From Anthracocystis setariae (lineage: Eukaryota; Basidiomycota; Ustilaginomycetes; Ustilaginales; Ustilaginaceae), in NCBI GenBank assembly GCA_928724745.1, contig CAKMXJ010000039.1, forward strand, positions 434,001 through 498,000: a stretch of DNA of 64,000 nt, given 5' to 3'. The notes beneath the pieces are model-generated. The model made no database searches. It was given only the letters and a program-made list of their open reading frames with translations, and had not been told where the DNA came from. Below are positions 1-8,554 of the stretch, piece by piece (the first letter of the stretch is position 1; the number at the start of each line of letters is the position of its first letter). The translations under genes were made by a program, and so were the position numbers.

Positions 1-87
1 TTTGCTCTCGCTTTCGCAGGAACCGCAGAGAACGATGATGGTCTACAAGGATTGGTTGTGTTGATATCGTCTGCTTCCAATCTGCGC

Positions 88-705
88 CTAGCTGAAGTTG
101 GCGATAAACTTCTTTTCCGCCGCCTCGACCGCCTTTTTGAACTCCTCGGCCTCCTTCCAGCAATCGAGCGTCCGGCCCTCGTTACCCCGGTAGCACTTGA
201 CCAATGCCTCCTGGGCTTCCTTTACCCCTGCATAGTTGCTGACATCCTTCTGTCGGTTGTACTTGTCGATCTTTGACCTCAACGAATCGAGCTCTTGACG
301 CAGAACATTGGAGTTCTTGCCTTCAGATGCACCCTTGTACTTGGACTCTTTGGCAAGGTTCTCTTTTTGGATGGCCTTTTCGATCTCGGCTCGCACATCG
401 GCTTCCTCCTTGCGCAGACGGTCGAGTTCCGACTTGATCTTTTGCTGGATCGATGTGTCGAGCGTAGCCTGTCGCGAGGCGTCGGGTCCGTCCACCTTGT
501 CCAGGGAAGTCTTGTCAAGTTGGTTGAGCAGCGAGCGGCCGAACTGCAGAGATCAGACCGAAGCACACAACGATGTTCGAAGAAGTGAGTAGACTGTTGA
601 GCCAAGAAGAGCGAAATGCAATCAACTTACCTGAAGGTGGCTCGACTGCTTGTCCTCGGAGGCTGGTGTTGGCGCGGCGTTCTGCTTGGAAGCGGCTGCA
701 CCCAT
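88..705 (-). CDS. MIC19: MIC19-like MICOS complex subunit (two exons)
   Basis: Likely subunit of the MICOS complex, which holds mitochondrial cristae junctions in the inner membrane. Two exons on the minus strand: 705-631 and 543-88, joined across an 87-nt intron with GTAAGT donor and CTCTGCAG acceptor; 176 aa. The protein starts MGAAASK, a textbook N-myristoylation signal (Gly2, Ser6), as known for Mic19 proteins. A charged coiled coil follows (about residues 45-140), then a C-terminal CX10C pair in the segment KCYRGNEGRTLDCWKEAEEF, typical of the fungal Mic19/DUF1690 family. Only one cysteine pair is visible. The start is fixed by the myristoylation motif and the in-phase splice. The gene is divergent from the CHL4 gene. 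Family confidence is good; MIC19 rather than the related MIC25 is inferred from fungal content. Confidence 0.8.
544..630 (-). other. Intron of MIC19-like gene
   Basis: 87-nt phase-0 intron, donor GTAAGT at 630, acceptor CTGCAG at 544. Splicing adds the 25-residue N-terminus with the myristoylation signal to the coiled-coil exon. Confidence 0.8.
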
Positions 706-1266
706 GATGGCTAGTCTATGCGCAAAGGTCGACTGCGACTCTTTTGCTATGTGTTCCGATGAGTACGCGGACTGCACGAGTTAGGTGAAGCGGGAGATGC
801 GATAGGTTCGGGTTGGAGATCGACAAGTGGAGCACAGCGACCGATGTGATATGGGGTCAACCGGTTCGACTCGGAAGAATTCCACAAATGGGCCAAAGCC
901 GCCGTCATTCCAAAATCATCAGCGATGTGCGATCTACGGATATCACGTGTTGAAAGTGAGATCGGGTCTCGAATCGAGATCGGGTCACTAATGGCGGCGC
1001 GACGCGATGCTGCAGACCAACACACACAAACATTTCCCTACTTTCTTGATGTTGATGCCGTACTACTGCCACTACCTCCACCATACTATGCCCCATCGCA
1101 GGATCCCTTCGCCATCCACCCTTCGCAACACTGCCTGAAGCGACTGCAGTCTACAGAGTTCTTAGCTCGCCCAGCCTGGTTGCGATAGGAGTCATCACTG
1201 GCCGTTGTCCGCCCAACACGTTCACATATCGACCACATCCGTTGGCGTTCGAGGGTCGTCGGCAGC
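706..1266. promoter_or_regulatory. Divergent promoter, MIC19-like / CHL4
   Basis: A 561-bp gap between two divergent start codons, so it must hold both promoters and 5' leaders. I see no RNA gene, repeat or clear TATA motif. Short open frames here lack coding character. Confidence 0.5.
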
Positions 1267-3021
1267 ATGATCACCCAACCCTCCTCTTCCCGCAGCCGAC
1301 TCATCTCGCACGAAAATCACCATGTTGTTCCACACTCGATCAGTCTCCGTCGCCTGCTAACCCGACTCGACAAAACCGAGCTAATCTCGCTCGTAGCACG
1401 ATGGCTCGACAACGCCAGTCCGTCCTACATTCCGCCCATGCTCTCTCGCAGGCAACCACGACCAGGCGAGGAGGATCCTGCATCGAATCTCGTCCTGTAC
1501 CATGCTGTCTTAGATCTCAACGAGGAGCGACGCTGTCGATCCATGGATGAGTTGCGGCTGCTGTGGACGGGTCCCATGGCGGATCCCAAGGTGCCGAAAG
1601 CACGTGCTGTCGACAGGATCGTAGATGTGGACTGGCCAGAGGGATTGAGCTACGCGATGGTGGCTGAACTCGATCTGTTCCACATTAAATCAAGGCCGTT
1701 GTCCAAGACATGGACGACGGTCAAGCTCGAGTACGATGACGAAGTCGACGCAGCTGGTCGAGGCTGGGAAAGGCTGAGTGAGGCGCAGATCAGGTCACGC
1801 CTGGGCAGCGAGCTGGGACACTACTTTGAACATCACATCTATCTGCAATCCCGTCTGGACTCACATGATACCAAAGGAGCGGAAACGCCAGCATGGACAA
1901 GCGGCTTCTCCTACTTCCGAATCGTTCTCGCCCCCACACCCAGCGACGTCTGCAGTACAGGTCTGCACATCTTGCATCTTCCACGAACGCCGTTCCTGCT
2001 CGTGTCTGGTAACCTGGGCCGCGGCAGCGAGAACAGAGAAATGGCGTTGTCCGCTTTCGCCTCCGCAGCAGGTGCGACCACGGTCAACTATGCAAAGCCG
2101 ACCGCTGGCTCCACCGCTGCCAAAAAGCTCCTGGCCGAACTCAACGACGTAGGCGAAGACTTGGCAGGCAACCGTCGAACCCTCGGCGAGCTTCGTGGCA
2201 AAGACCCCTTGGCTCTGCGAGAGCTTATTCTGCACGAATCGGGCCGGCTTTCTCCGACGTCCGAACTGAGTGCGGCGCCTGTTGGAGTGGCAGGCGGTGG
2301 CAAAGCGAGGCAGATGCGAAACTCTAAGGGCGGCGCGGCGGAGGGTGCGGAAGATGGCCCGTTGATCGCGCCTCTCAAACGAAAACGAGAAGAAGACCTC
2401 AGCACGTACGGGGTGCGACCACCGACGCCTCCGGCCTCCGGATCGGAATGGGACACCTTATCGCTCTCGTCTGGTTCCACGTCTGCTCGTCCTGTTCAAC
2501 GACGCGCTTCGCTGACGCCTTTGTCGCAAACGCCGGCTGCGAGCGCTGCGGCCGTTCGAGAGAGCCTCTGCGTCAGGATGGAAGCGAGTCGCGAGGCGAA
2601 CGAGCTGTTTGGTCCCGAACCAAGCGACTCGCTCAAGGATGGCAAGGGCAATGGATTGCCTCGCGTCGAAAGAATCGAATACGAACTGCATCTGCCTTTT
2701 CCCGCCATGCAGAGGTACAACACGAGAAGTTTGGTGGATATGGAAGCGTACAACGCGGATCCCGAGAGGCCCAAGATCAAGCTCAGGTTGGAAGGGACGC
2801 ACGTCCTGGCCGGCTTGAGGAAACTCGTAGCTGCGGGGATGGATAGGAAGACGGACAGGCTCGATGCGGGCGAAGCGGACGAAGACGACGATGACGGCAG
2901 CGACGCAGGTACAGGAGCCGTCAAGCTGGATGGATTGCCTGGATGGCTGACCGAGGTGAGGGGGACCAAGGTTGTGGTCAAGCCGCCGGCTGCTGGAGAT
3001 GACAGTAGTCGGGACATGTAA
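1267..3021 (+). CDS. CHL4: Kinetochore protein CHL4/Mis15 (CENP-N family)
   Basis: 584-aa member of the CENP-N/Chl4/Mis15 family, inner-kinetochore (CCAN) proteins that work with CENP-L/Iml3 at centromeric chromatin. The N-terminal region has the family pattern of a short helix ending in LLTRLDKTELISLVARWL (residues 30-47), followed by W-rich blocks around WTGPMAD and DVDWPEGLSY and by LFHIKSRPLSKTWTTVKLEY. The C-terminal part has ERIEYELHLPFP and RLEGTHVLAGLRKLV, which match the conserved Chl4 C-terminal strand and helix. Residues of roughly 300-450 and 540-565 are Ser/Pro-rich and acidic linkers longer than in yeast. Single exon, ATG at 1267. Assignment rests on recognised family blocks, not on a search. 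Confidence 0.8.
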   Translation: MITQPSSSRSRLISHENHHVVPHSISLRRLLTRLDKTELISLVARWLDNASPSYIPPMLSRRQPRPGEEDPASNLVLYHAVLDLNEERRCRSMDELRLLWTGPMADPKVPKARAVDRIVDVDWPEGLSYAMVAELDLFHIKSRPLSKTWTTVKLEYDDEVDAAGRGWERLSEAQIRSRLGSELGHYFEHHIYLQSRLDSHDTKGAETPAWTSGFSYFRIVLAPTPSDVCSTGLHILHLPRTPFLLVSGNLGRGSENREMALSAFASAAGATTVNYAKPTAGSTAAKKLLAELNDVGEDLAGNRRTLGELRGKDPLALRELILHESGRLSPTSELSAAPVGVAGGGKARQMRNSKGGAAEGAEDGPLIAPLKRKREEDLSTYGVRPPTPPASGSEWDTLSLSSGSTSARPVQRRASLTPLSQTPAASAAAVRESLCVRMEASREANELFGPEPSDSLKDGKGNGLPRVERIEYELHLPFPAMQRYNTRSLVDMEAYNADPERPKIKLRLEGTHVLAGLRKLVAAGMDRKTDRLDAGEADEDDDDGSDAGTGAVKLDGLPGWLTEVRGTKVVVKPPAAGDDSSRDM

Positions 3022-3361
3022 GATTGAGACACTTTGTACTTTACGCTTTGTCGTATACCATTACTGATTATGCATGTTTGCTCTATGATCGGCTTGAGTG
3101 ATGTCGACACGTCCGTCCTTTGCGGTCTGAAAGGGCCTCTGAGAGCAAGCAAGCTGTTCTTTCGTCGAGCTTCCCAGTCATATCGGAATCTCTCCGAAGA
3201 CGCGGTGTGACTCCACTTGGCTGTGTGTGCCAAATTTTATCACCGCACTGCATGAAAAGGCGCTTTTCGGAAGTGTGTATTTCTTCGTCGAGCTCGGACC
3301 ACACTACTTGTAGCTTTATCTTCCCTTCTTTCCGAACCATTTCTGACCATCACCCTGAAAA
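3022..3361. other. Intergenic, CHL4 3' end to ArgJ promoter
   Basis: 340 bp between two plus-strand genes. It holds the CHL4 terminator and the ArgJ promoter. Nothing else recognised. Confidence 0.4.
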
Positions 3362-4852
3362 ATGATCCATCGCCTGCTCGCACGAGGCACTCGTGGCTTT
3401 GCCACCTCCGTGGCGCCCCGCGACGCCTCCGTCAAACTCAACAAACCCGCACGCTTCGCCCAACCCATCTCGGCCTCCGATATCCCCAAAGGCTTTGTTG
3501 TGTCGTCGACGTACGCTGGGATCAAGGCGGCCATCTCGCCCAAGCCCGTCGATGCCAATGGAAGCATCTCCCCCGTCAACCCCAAACCAGATCTGGCGCT
3601 GATCGTGTCTACGGTGCCCGCTGCGGCGGCGGGTACGTTTACGCGGAATGCGTTCAAAGCGGCGCCGGTGGTGGTGTCGAATCAAGTGTTCCTCGATGGA
3701 GCGAGCAAGTCCGAGGGGACACGTGTGCAGTCGATCCTGGTCAACTCGGGATGTGCCAATGCGGTTACAGGTACGCAAGGCATGGCGGATGCGAAAGCAT
3801 GTGTAGAGCTTGTCAAAAAGAACCTCGCCCCGCACCCGGGACTCAAGCAGAGCGGCGAGGGTCGCGAAACGTTGCTGCTCTCCACGGGTGTCATCGGCGT
3901 CCCCCTCCCGATGCAGGCGATCAAGAAGTGCATCCCTCACTTGACGAACGGTATGATTCTGCGCTCGGATCCTGAATCCTGGCGTGAAACCGCGCGTGCG
4001 TTTATGACGACCGATACGTTCCCCAAGCTGCGCGCCAAGACGTTCAAGCTCGGTGGCAAGGAGTGCAGGATGATCGGCATCGACAAGGGTGCAGGTATGA
4101 TTCATCCGGCTATGGTTGGACCTACGCCTGATGCGTTTGCGGCGAGTTCGGGTCAGTTGCATGCGACCATGTTGGGACTGATCGCAACTGATGCTGCCGT
4201 CCATCCGAGTGCATTGCAGACGGCGCTCAACCGAGCTGTCTCGCGCTCCTTCAACTGCATCTCGGTCGACGGAGACATGTCCACCAACGATACCATCCTC
4301 CTCCTCGCCAACGGACAATCCGACCCTTCCAGCAAAATCGAACTCGACGAATCCAGTCCCGAGTTCGAATCGTTCGTCACCGAACTCACCACCTTCTGCC
4401 AGGAGCTCTCCAAACTCATCGTCCGGGACGGTGAAGGAGCCGAGAAATTCATCGAGATCACTTGCACCAATGCACCCAACTACACCGTTGCACACGGCCT
4501 GTTGAGTCGATTGGTCACCTCGATGCTGTTCAAGTGCGCCATTCACGGCCAGGACGCCAACTGGGGTCGAATCCTCGCCTCGATCGGTGGCGCCGATCCA
4601 AACCTCACCACCCACATCGACCCAACCAAAGTCTCGGTCACCTTCGTTGACCCCACCGCCACCAGGGAACCAATCACAGTGCTGCAGCACGGAAACCCAG
4701 TCCCCGTCGCCGAAGACCAAATTACCGCCTTGCTACAGCAGGAAGACGTCAAGATCGTCATCGATCTGAAAAAGGGCACCGAACAGTGCACCTACTGGAC
4801 ATGCGATTTGAGCCATGAATACGTCGATATCAACGCCGATTACCGCACCTAG
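3362..4852 (+). CDS. ARG7: Mitochondrial arginine biosynthesis bifunctional protein ArgJ
   Basis: Ornithine acetyltransferase / N-acetylglutamate synthase of the cyclic arginine pathway. It moves the acetyl group from N-acetylornithine to glutamate in the mitochondrial matrix. 496 aa; the N-terminus [17 protein letters not shown] is Arg-rich with no acidic residue, a mitochondrial presequence. Family blocks include [14 protein letters not shown], the substrate region [14 protein letters not shown], and [10 protein letters not shown]. The precursor is known to cleave itself between Ala and Thr of an ATML motif, the new N-terminal Thr being the nucleophile; here ATML places Ala268 and Thr269. 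Between MIHPAM and ATML there are about 16 extra residues compared with bacterial ArgJ. The C-terminus [15 protein letters not shown] is typical. Single exon; converges on the thioredoxin-like gene 155 bp away. Confidence 0.95.
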   Translation: MIHRLLARGTRGFATSVAPRDASVKLNKPARFAQPISASDIPKGFVVSSTYAGIKAAISPKPVDANGSISPVNPKPDLALIVSTVPAAAAGTFTRNAFKAAPVVVSNQVFLDGASKSEGTRVQSILVNSGCANAVTGTQGMADAKACVELVKKNLAPHPGLKQSGEGRETLLLSTGVIGVPLPMQAIKKCIPHLTNGMILRSDPESWRETARAFMTTDTFPKLRAKTFKLGGKECRMIGIDKGAGMIHPAMVGPTPDAFAASSGQLHATMLGLIATDAAVHPSALQTALNRAVSRSFNCISVDGDMSTNDTILLLANGQSDPSSKIELDESSPEFESFVTELTTFCQELSKLIVRDGEGAEKFIEITCTNAPNYTVAHGLLSRLVTSMLFKCAIHGQDANWGRILASIGGADPNLTTHIDPTKVSVTFVDPTATREPITVLQHGNPVPVAEDQITALLQQEDVKIVIDLKKGTEQCTYWTCDLSHEYVDINADYRT

Positions 4853-5007
4853 CTCGTCACAAATAGTACCCATTCCCTTGATAGAGAAAGCAGACGTCTG
4901 TGCATACGGACATGATCAAACTGTGGATATATTAGTGCCAAAGACATATGAGCCGCACTGCATCGCACGTGCGAGGGACACAAGATGAGGAGGAGCGTTT
5001 CAGAGAA

Positions 5008-6102
5008 TCACAACTCGTCCGGGACCATGGTGTTGGGAATCAATTGATGCTCGTTGGCCATCGTCCCAGCTAGCAACGAATGCAACCCCTTTTTGAGCAG
5101 GTTGTAGTCTTCTCCCGCATACGTCACAAAGAGGAAGTACAGCAATCCCGCCAGACCCAACACAAATGTGTAGGGCGCCACCATAAACGCTTCGGTCAAG
5201 CTGAACGAGGAAGCGCTTTCGCCATTCTTCCACTTGTCCCACGTCTCTTTCTGCCGGTGGCTGGCGAGCCGAGCCATCCTCACATTCCACTCGAGCATCT
5301 TGCCGCTCTCGAGATGGTAGATGCAGAGCGTGGGCGCTGCAATGATGTTCAGCTTTGCCGCCAGGTGGACGCGCGAGAAGGGACGCAGGTAGGCCTCGCC
5401 GGATTTGTCGGTGTGCGAGAGGCTTTCGTCGATATCCTGCTCATTGGCGAGCAAGAAATCTTCGTTGTTATACAGCCTGGGCAGCTCGTCTAGATCTCCA
5501 TCTGGGTGGGTTGGCGCCGCGGTGCGATCGGCGCGTTCAGCAGGCATGCTGCTGCCGTCGTTCCAGACCATCGAGATCCACGGCTTCTCTTTGACCCCGG
5601 CTTTGTACCATTGTTCGTCCACATCGACGCTGACGTAGATGGCTGTAAATTCATGCGGGTGTTGTCTGCAAAAGTCCGAGATGGTCTGATGATACTCTTT
5701 GAGCGGCTGGCCGGCCCACTGGGAGGCAAAGTAGAAACCAACGACCTTGGTGTCGCGGAAGGTCTTGCGGAGGTCCACCGGGACACCGTGTGCGTCGACG
5801 AGACGCAGTCGTCGCAGGAGCGGGTCTGGATGCTGGTACTGCTCAGGAGGAGGCAGACGCTTGTGGTCTTTGCCGGGCTTCATGGCGGACTTGAGGACAG
5901 AGCCAGGTGGGGAAGCGTTATCGACGTTTCGGGGGGTGCTAGGCCCGCTGTGATCGTGGGCGTTGATGTTGGTTGACGAGGAAGAGTTGAGATCACCAGC
6001 TCCGTTGGATGACGGTGCGTCGTGTGCTTGCAGAGTATAGGTGTCCGAGGGGCCAAACGAGACGGTCCTTTTTGGTGTATCTCGTGGTCTCAACTCTGTC
6101 AT
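5008..6102 (-). CDS. Thioredoxin-fold membrane protein lacking redox cysteines
   Basis: 364-aa protein, ATG at 6102. The frame stays open further upstream, but that part is translated repeat and leader. Residues about 95-290 resemble the nucleoredoxin/tryparedoxin (thioredoxin-8) family: KVVGFYFASQWAGQPLKEYH corresponds to the strand and active-site helix, where relatives have WCPPC; here it reads W129-A-G-Q-P, with no cysteine. AIYVSVDVDEQWYK and RLARFS-like blocks follow. A hydrophobic helix near the C-terminus (VAPYTFVLGLAGLLYFLFV) is a probable membrane anchor. The N-terminal 90 residues are disordered and contain KRTVSF (residues 11-16), a fit to the PP1-docking RVxF motif, and GSVLK, similar to the SILK motif. 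It is probably not an oxidoreductase; its true role is unknown to me. Confidence 0.65.
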   Translation of the reverse strand: MTELRPRDTPKRTVSFGPSDTYTLQAHDAPSSNGAGDLNSSSSTNINAHDHSGPSTPRNVDNASPPGSVLKSAMKPGKDHKRLPPPEQYQHPDPLLRRLRLVDAHGVPVDLRKTFRDTKVVGFYFASQWAGQPLKEYHQTISDFCRQHPHEFTAIYVSVDVDEQWYKAGVKEKPWISMVWNDGSSMPAERADRTAAPTHPDGDLDELPRLYNNEDFLLANEQDIDESLSHTDKSGEAYLRPFSRVHLAAKLNIIAAPTLCIYHLESGKMLEWNVRMARLASHRQKETWDKWKNGESASSFSLTEAFMVAPYTFVLGLAGLLYFLFVTYAGEDYNLLKKGLHSLLAGTMANEHQLIPNTMVPDEL

Positions 6103-6449
6103 GGTGTGTGGGTGTATATATGCGTCCAAAGAGGGGCGACTTGGGTGAGTTGGTGACGTGCCAAGTAGGAGATAGGGGTACGTGTACGCCGCGGGGGTAG
6201 TATGCTGAATTGTGCTTGCTCGGCCCGACGTCCGGAGATATGCGAGTGAATCACTTTTGGACCACACGGGTGGTGACGACAAGACGTCCAAGAAGTTTGG
6301 AGTGGGCGGATCAAGGAGGCTCAAGTGTGGTAGAATTCGGAAACACGATGTAAGCGCTACAGGAAGTGTTGAGTTGGTTTGAAACCCCGGAAAAAGGCTA
6401 CCGCGTTGAATGACGGTGACCGCGGAGACTCTGGTGAGCGCTGGCTGGC

Positions 6450-6505
6450 TTTCTTTCTTTCTTGCTTGGTTGCTTGGTTGCTTGGTTGCTCGCACGCACG
6501 CACGC
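6450..6505. repeat. CTTT / CTTGGTTG / GCAC microsatellite
   Basis: Consecutive short-unit tracts: TTTC repeats, then four CTTG/GTTG units, then GCAC repeats. They lie in the leader or promoter of the thioredoxin-like gene. Confidence 0.8.
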
Positions 6506-6662
6506 TTTTGAGTGATCCATCGAGCTTCGGCCCTCGAGCCACTCTCTTCTGACTTTGACTTCTCCAACCACGGCTCATCCGCACGCAAAAAGAAAATTTA
6601 GAGTAGCGATGATATGGCTTCGAATCGCAATCAGCACGCGTCGTGGCAACTTGACTGCAACT

Positions 6663-6692
6663 ACAGCACAGCACAGCACAGCACAGCTCAGC
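6663..6692. repeat. (ACAGC)5 pentanucleotide repeat
   Basis: Five perfect ACAGC units plus one imperfect (TCAGC). On the other strand it reads TGCTG, the sister of the TACTG unit that is common elsewhere in the window. Confidence 0.9.
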
Positions 6693-6901
6693 TTTGGCTC
6701 AGCTTCGTGCAGAGGAATGAACGGCCAACCCATAGCGTAGCCGCCACTTTCCCTCTTCCTCCACATAGGCCTTTGAGGAAGCTCTCAGAGCATTATGTCG
6801 CTTTTTTGTACGTATACATTTCCCAGACCAGTGCCGTTGAATCGTGCTGCAAGCGAAAACAGCATGCGGTATGCTACAGTGGACGCTCTCGTGGTTGAAT
6901 G

Positions 6902-7813
6902 CTATTGCTTCATCGGTAAAGAAGGCTCGTCTTCCGAGTCGGACGGCGCTGAACTGTCAACACCGATTGCTGCTTTTTGGCTCGATGGCTCGATCTTGCG
7001 GCGTTGCGTCGGAGGTGATCGGGACACGCTACTGACCGCCTCGGAAGCGTCTGGTAGCTGAGCATGATTTGGTGCGTTACTCGCTGCAAGTATGCTCTCG
7101 CGCCAGTACGCCTCGAGATGAGCCTTGAGCTCGGGAAACCATCGGAACGTTTGGCCCGTATGATGGCTGATCAGCGGCCCCTTGAGCAGTTGCTCGTATG
7201 CCTGAGCACTCTTAGGCAGTGCCTTTTTCCCTTCCCTGATCAAGCTCTCGACCATATCCAGCTTGACTGCGAAGCCTACTTCCGGGTGGAACGACAAATA
7301 GTGCTTCTTGTGCTTGAGGCGGTCCGATACGAGGTCCATCGAGGTGACGTGGAGATGGAGATGCTCCATGCTCGGTACCGCATGGAAGGCACACTCGACA
7401 TCCCAGGTGGCACCATATCGTTGCATCATGTCGGTCTTGATGTGTTGTACTGCGCGATCGCTTGCCTTGTGGAGCGTGTCAAGTACTTCGGCCGCATAGG
7501 GGCTTGCCATGAGGTTCGAGATGCTCTTCATGTGCGATACGGGCACTTTGTTGGAGGACGAGGCACCGAAGTTGAGCTTGCCATTTGCCGTAGACAAGGT
7601 GGGTGCTTTCGTTTGGCGTTGAACGATCGGCGACGCTGACAACTTGAATGGGATGCGAGGCATGACGAGGAAATGATACTTTGCTTTGTCGAATCCATCA
7701 TAAATGGTGATGGTGCGGTCGTCGTAGAACAGCACCCGATCGGTAGTGGAAAGTGCCCTCGGATCTTTCGCAGAGGCGATGCGCACTAGCGCCTGATTCC
7801 ACCTCAGCGCCAT
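6902..7813 (-). CDS. HNT3: Aprataxin/Hnt3-like DNA-adenylate hydrolase
   Basis: 303-aa HIT-domain protein of the aprataxin branch, which removes AMP from abortive DNA ligation ends and acts in the nucleus. The start is ATG at 7813 (MALRWNQAL); the frame is open upstream but without another ATG. The HIT domain spans residues 1-180: FYDDRTITIYDGFDKAKYHF, VMPRIP, and the histidine triad MEHLHLHV with His151, His153 and His155. The fungal aprataxin tail follows: LLKGPLISHHTGQTFRWFPELKAHLEAYW. In relatives this is a C2HE or C2H2 zinc finger; here both cysteine positions are replaced (Ser216, Thr219) while His232 and Glu234 remain. An acidic Ser-rich tail (SDSEDE) ends the protein. The hydrolase call is firm; zinc binding is doubtful. 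Confidence 0.85.
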   Translation of the reverse strand: MALRWNQALVRIASAKDPRALSTTDRVLFYDDRTITIYDGFDKAKYHFLVMPRIPFKLSASPIVQRQTKAPTLSTANGKLNFGASSSNKVPVSHMKSISNLMASPYAAEVLDTLHKASDRAVQHIKTDMMQRYGATWDVECAFHAVPSMEHLHLHVTSMDLVSDRLKHKKHYLSFHPEVGFAVKLDMVESLIREGKKALPKSAQAYEQLLKGPLISHHTGQTFRWFPELKAHLEAYWRESILAASNAPNHAQLPDASEAVSSVSRSPPTQRRKIEPSSQKAAIGVDSSAPSDSEDEPSLPMKQ

Positions 7814-8554
7814 GGCCAGAGCGAGTGTTTGTTCGTTGAATGGATTGCGACGACCCGAAAGAAGATGAGGTTGCGAATTCACTACTTGCGCAATCGGTTC
7901 CGGTCTACACAATCCGCGCTGTTCGCCAACACTGCTACCGACCAAGGATGCGTCTCCATCCGCTGACTTGCTCCTTTGAATCGATCAATCGAGGATAGAC
8001 ACTCGTCACAAGGACATGAGAATGATGTCTGACAGCCGATGGCACCGAACTATGACCTCTTCTGCATGACAGTGGGAATGCAACTCTAATCTGCGCACCG
8101 ATGTTCGAATTGGCGCTCTGGGAAGTGCATGTGCCGCTGCCAAAAAGGGACCCTTAAACACGTTGCGGTACCAAAGCGGAGAGCGAGACCAACACTTTCT
8201 TTTTGGCGTAAAAAAACAAGCTAGTAAAGGCACAACCACCTGCATCGAAAGGGCGAAAAGGAAACGCTGAAAGGGGGCATGCACTTGTCACAGATGTACA
8301 TCTCACCACTCGCGTTGGCAGACATCAAGCGAAACAGGCTGTCAAGCTTATCCTTTTGGCCTCTGCTACCTCTCCTATCCATCTCGCAGCATACACCTTC
8401 AAGTCTCAACTCCTTTTGCACCAGAATGCAATAAGTGGTGCGTAAAGGGGCGCTAACCAGGGGTCCATCATCAGCGCGGCCGAACGCGATACCAGCGCAC
8501 GCTCTTGTCCATTAGACTTCATCCACCGGGCCCATCGCCCTCATCTCTGCTATC
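7814..8554. promoter_or_regulatory. Divergent promoter, HNT3-like / 781-aa membrane protein
   Basis: 741 bp between two divergent starts. No repeat, RNA gene or further coding frame is convincing here. Confidence 0.45.

Larger units (their letters stand above)
6103..6901. other. Intergenic with microsatellites
   Basis: About 800 bp upstream of the thioredoxin-like gene and downstream of the aprataxin-like gene. It holds a tetranucleotide tract (6450-6505) and a pentanucleotide tract (6663-6692). No gene recognised. Confidence 0.4.

Noticed and set aside
3350..4720. 456-codon open frame antisense to ArgJ
   Set aside because: It lies wholly opposite a clear conserved gene. GC-rich codon bias leaves antisense frames open; the product is low-complexity Arg/Gly/Asp text without a domain.
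6103..6588. N-terminal extension of the thioredoxin-like protein
   Set aside because: The extra part translates microsatellite and leader sequence; MTELRPRDTPKRTVSF is the natural start.
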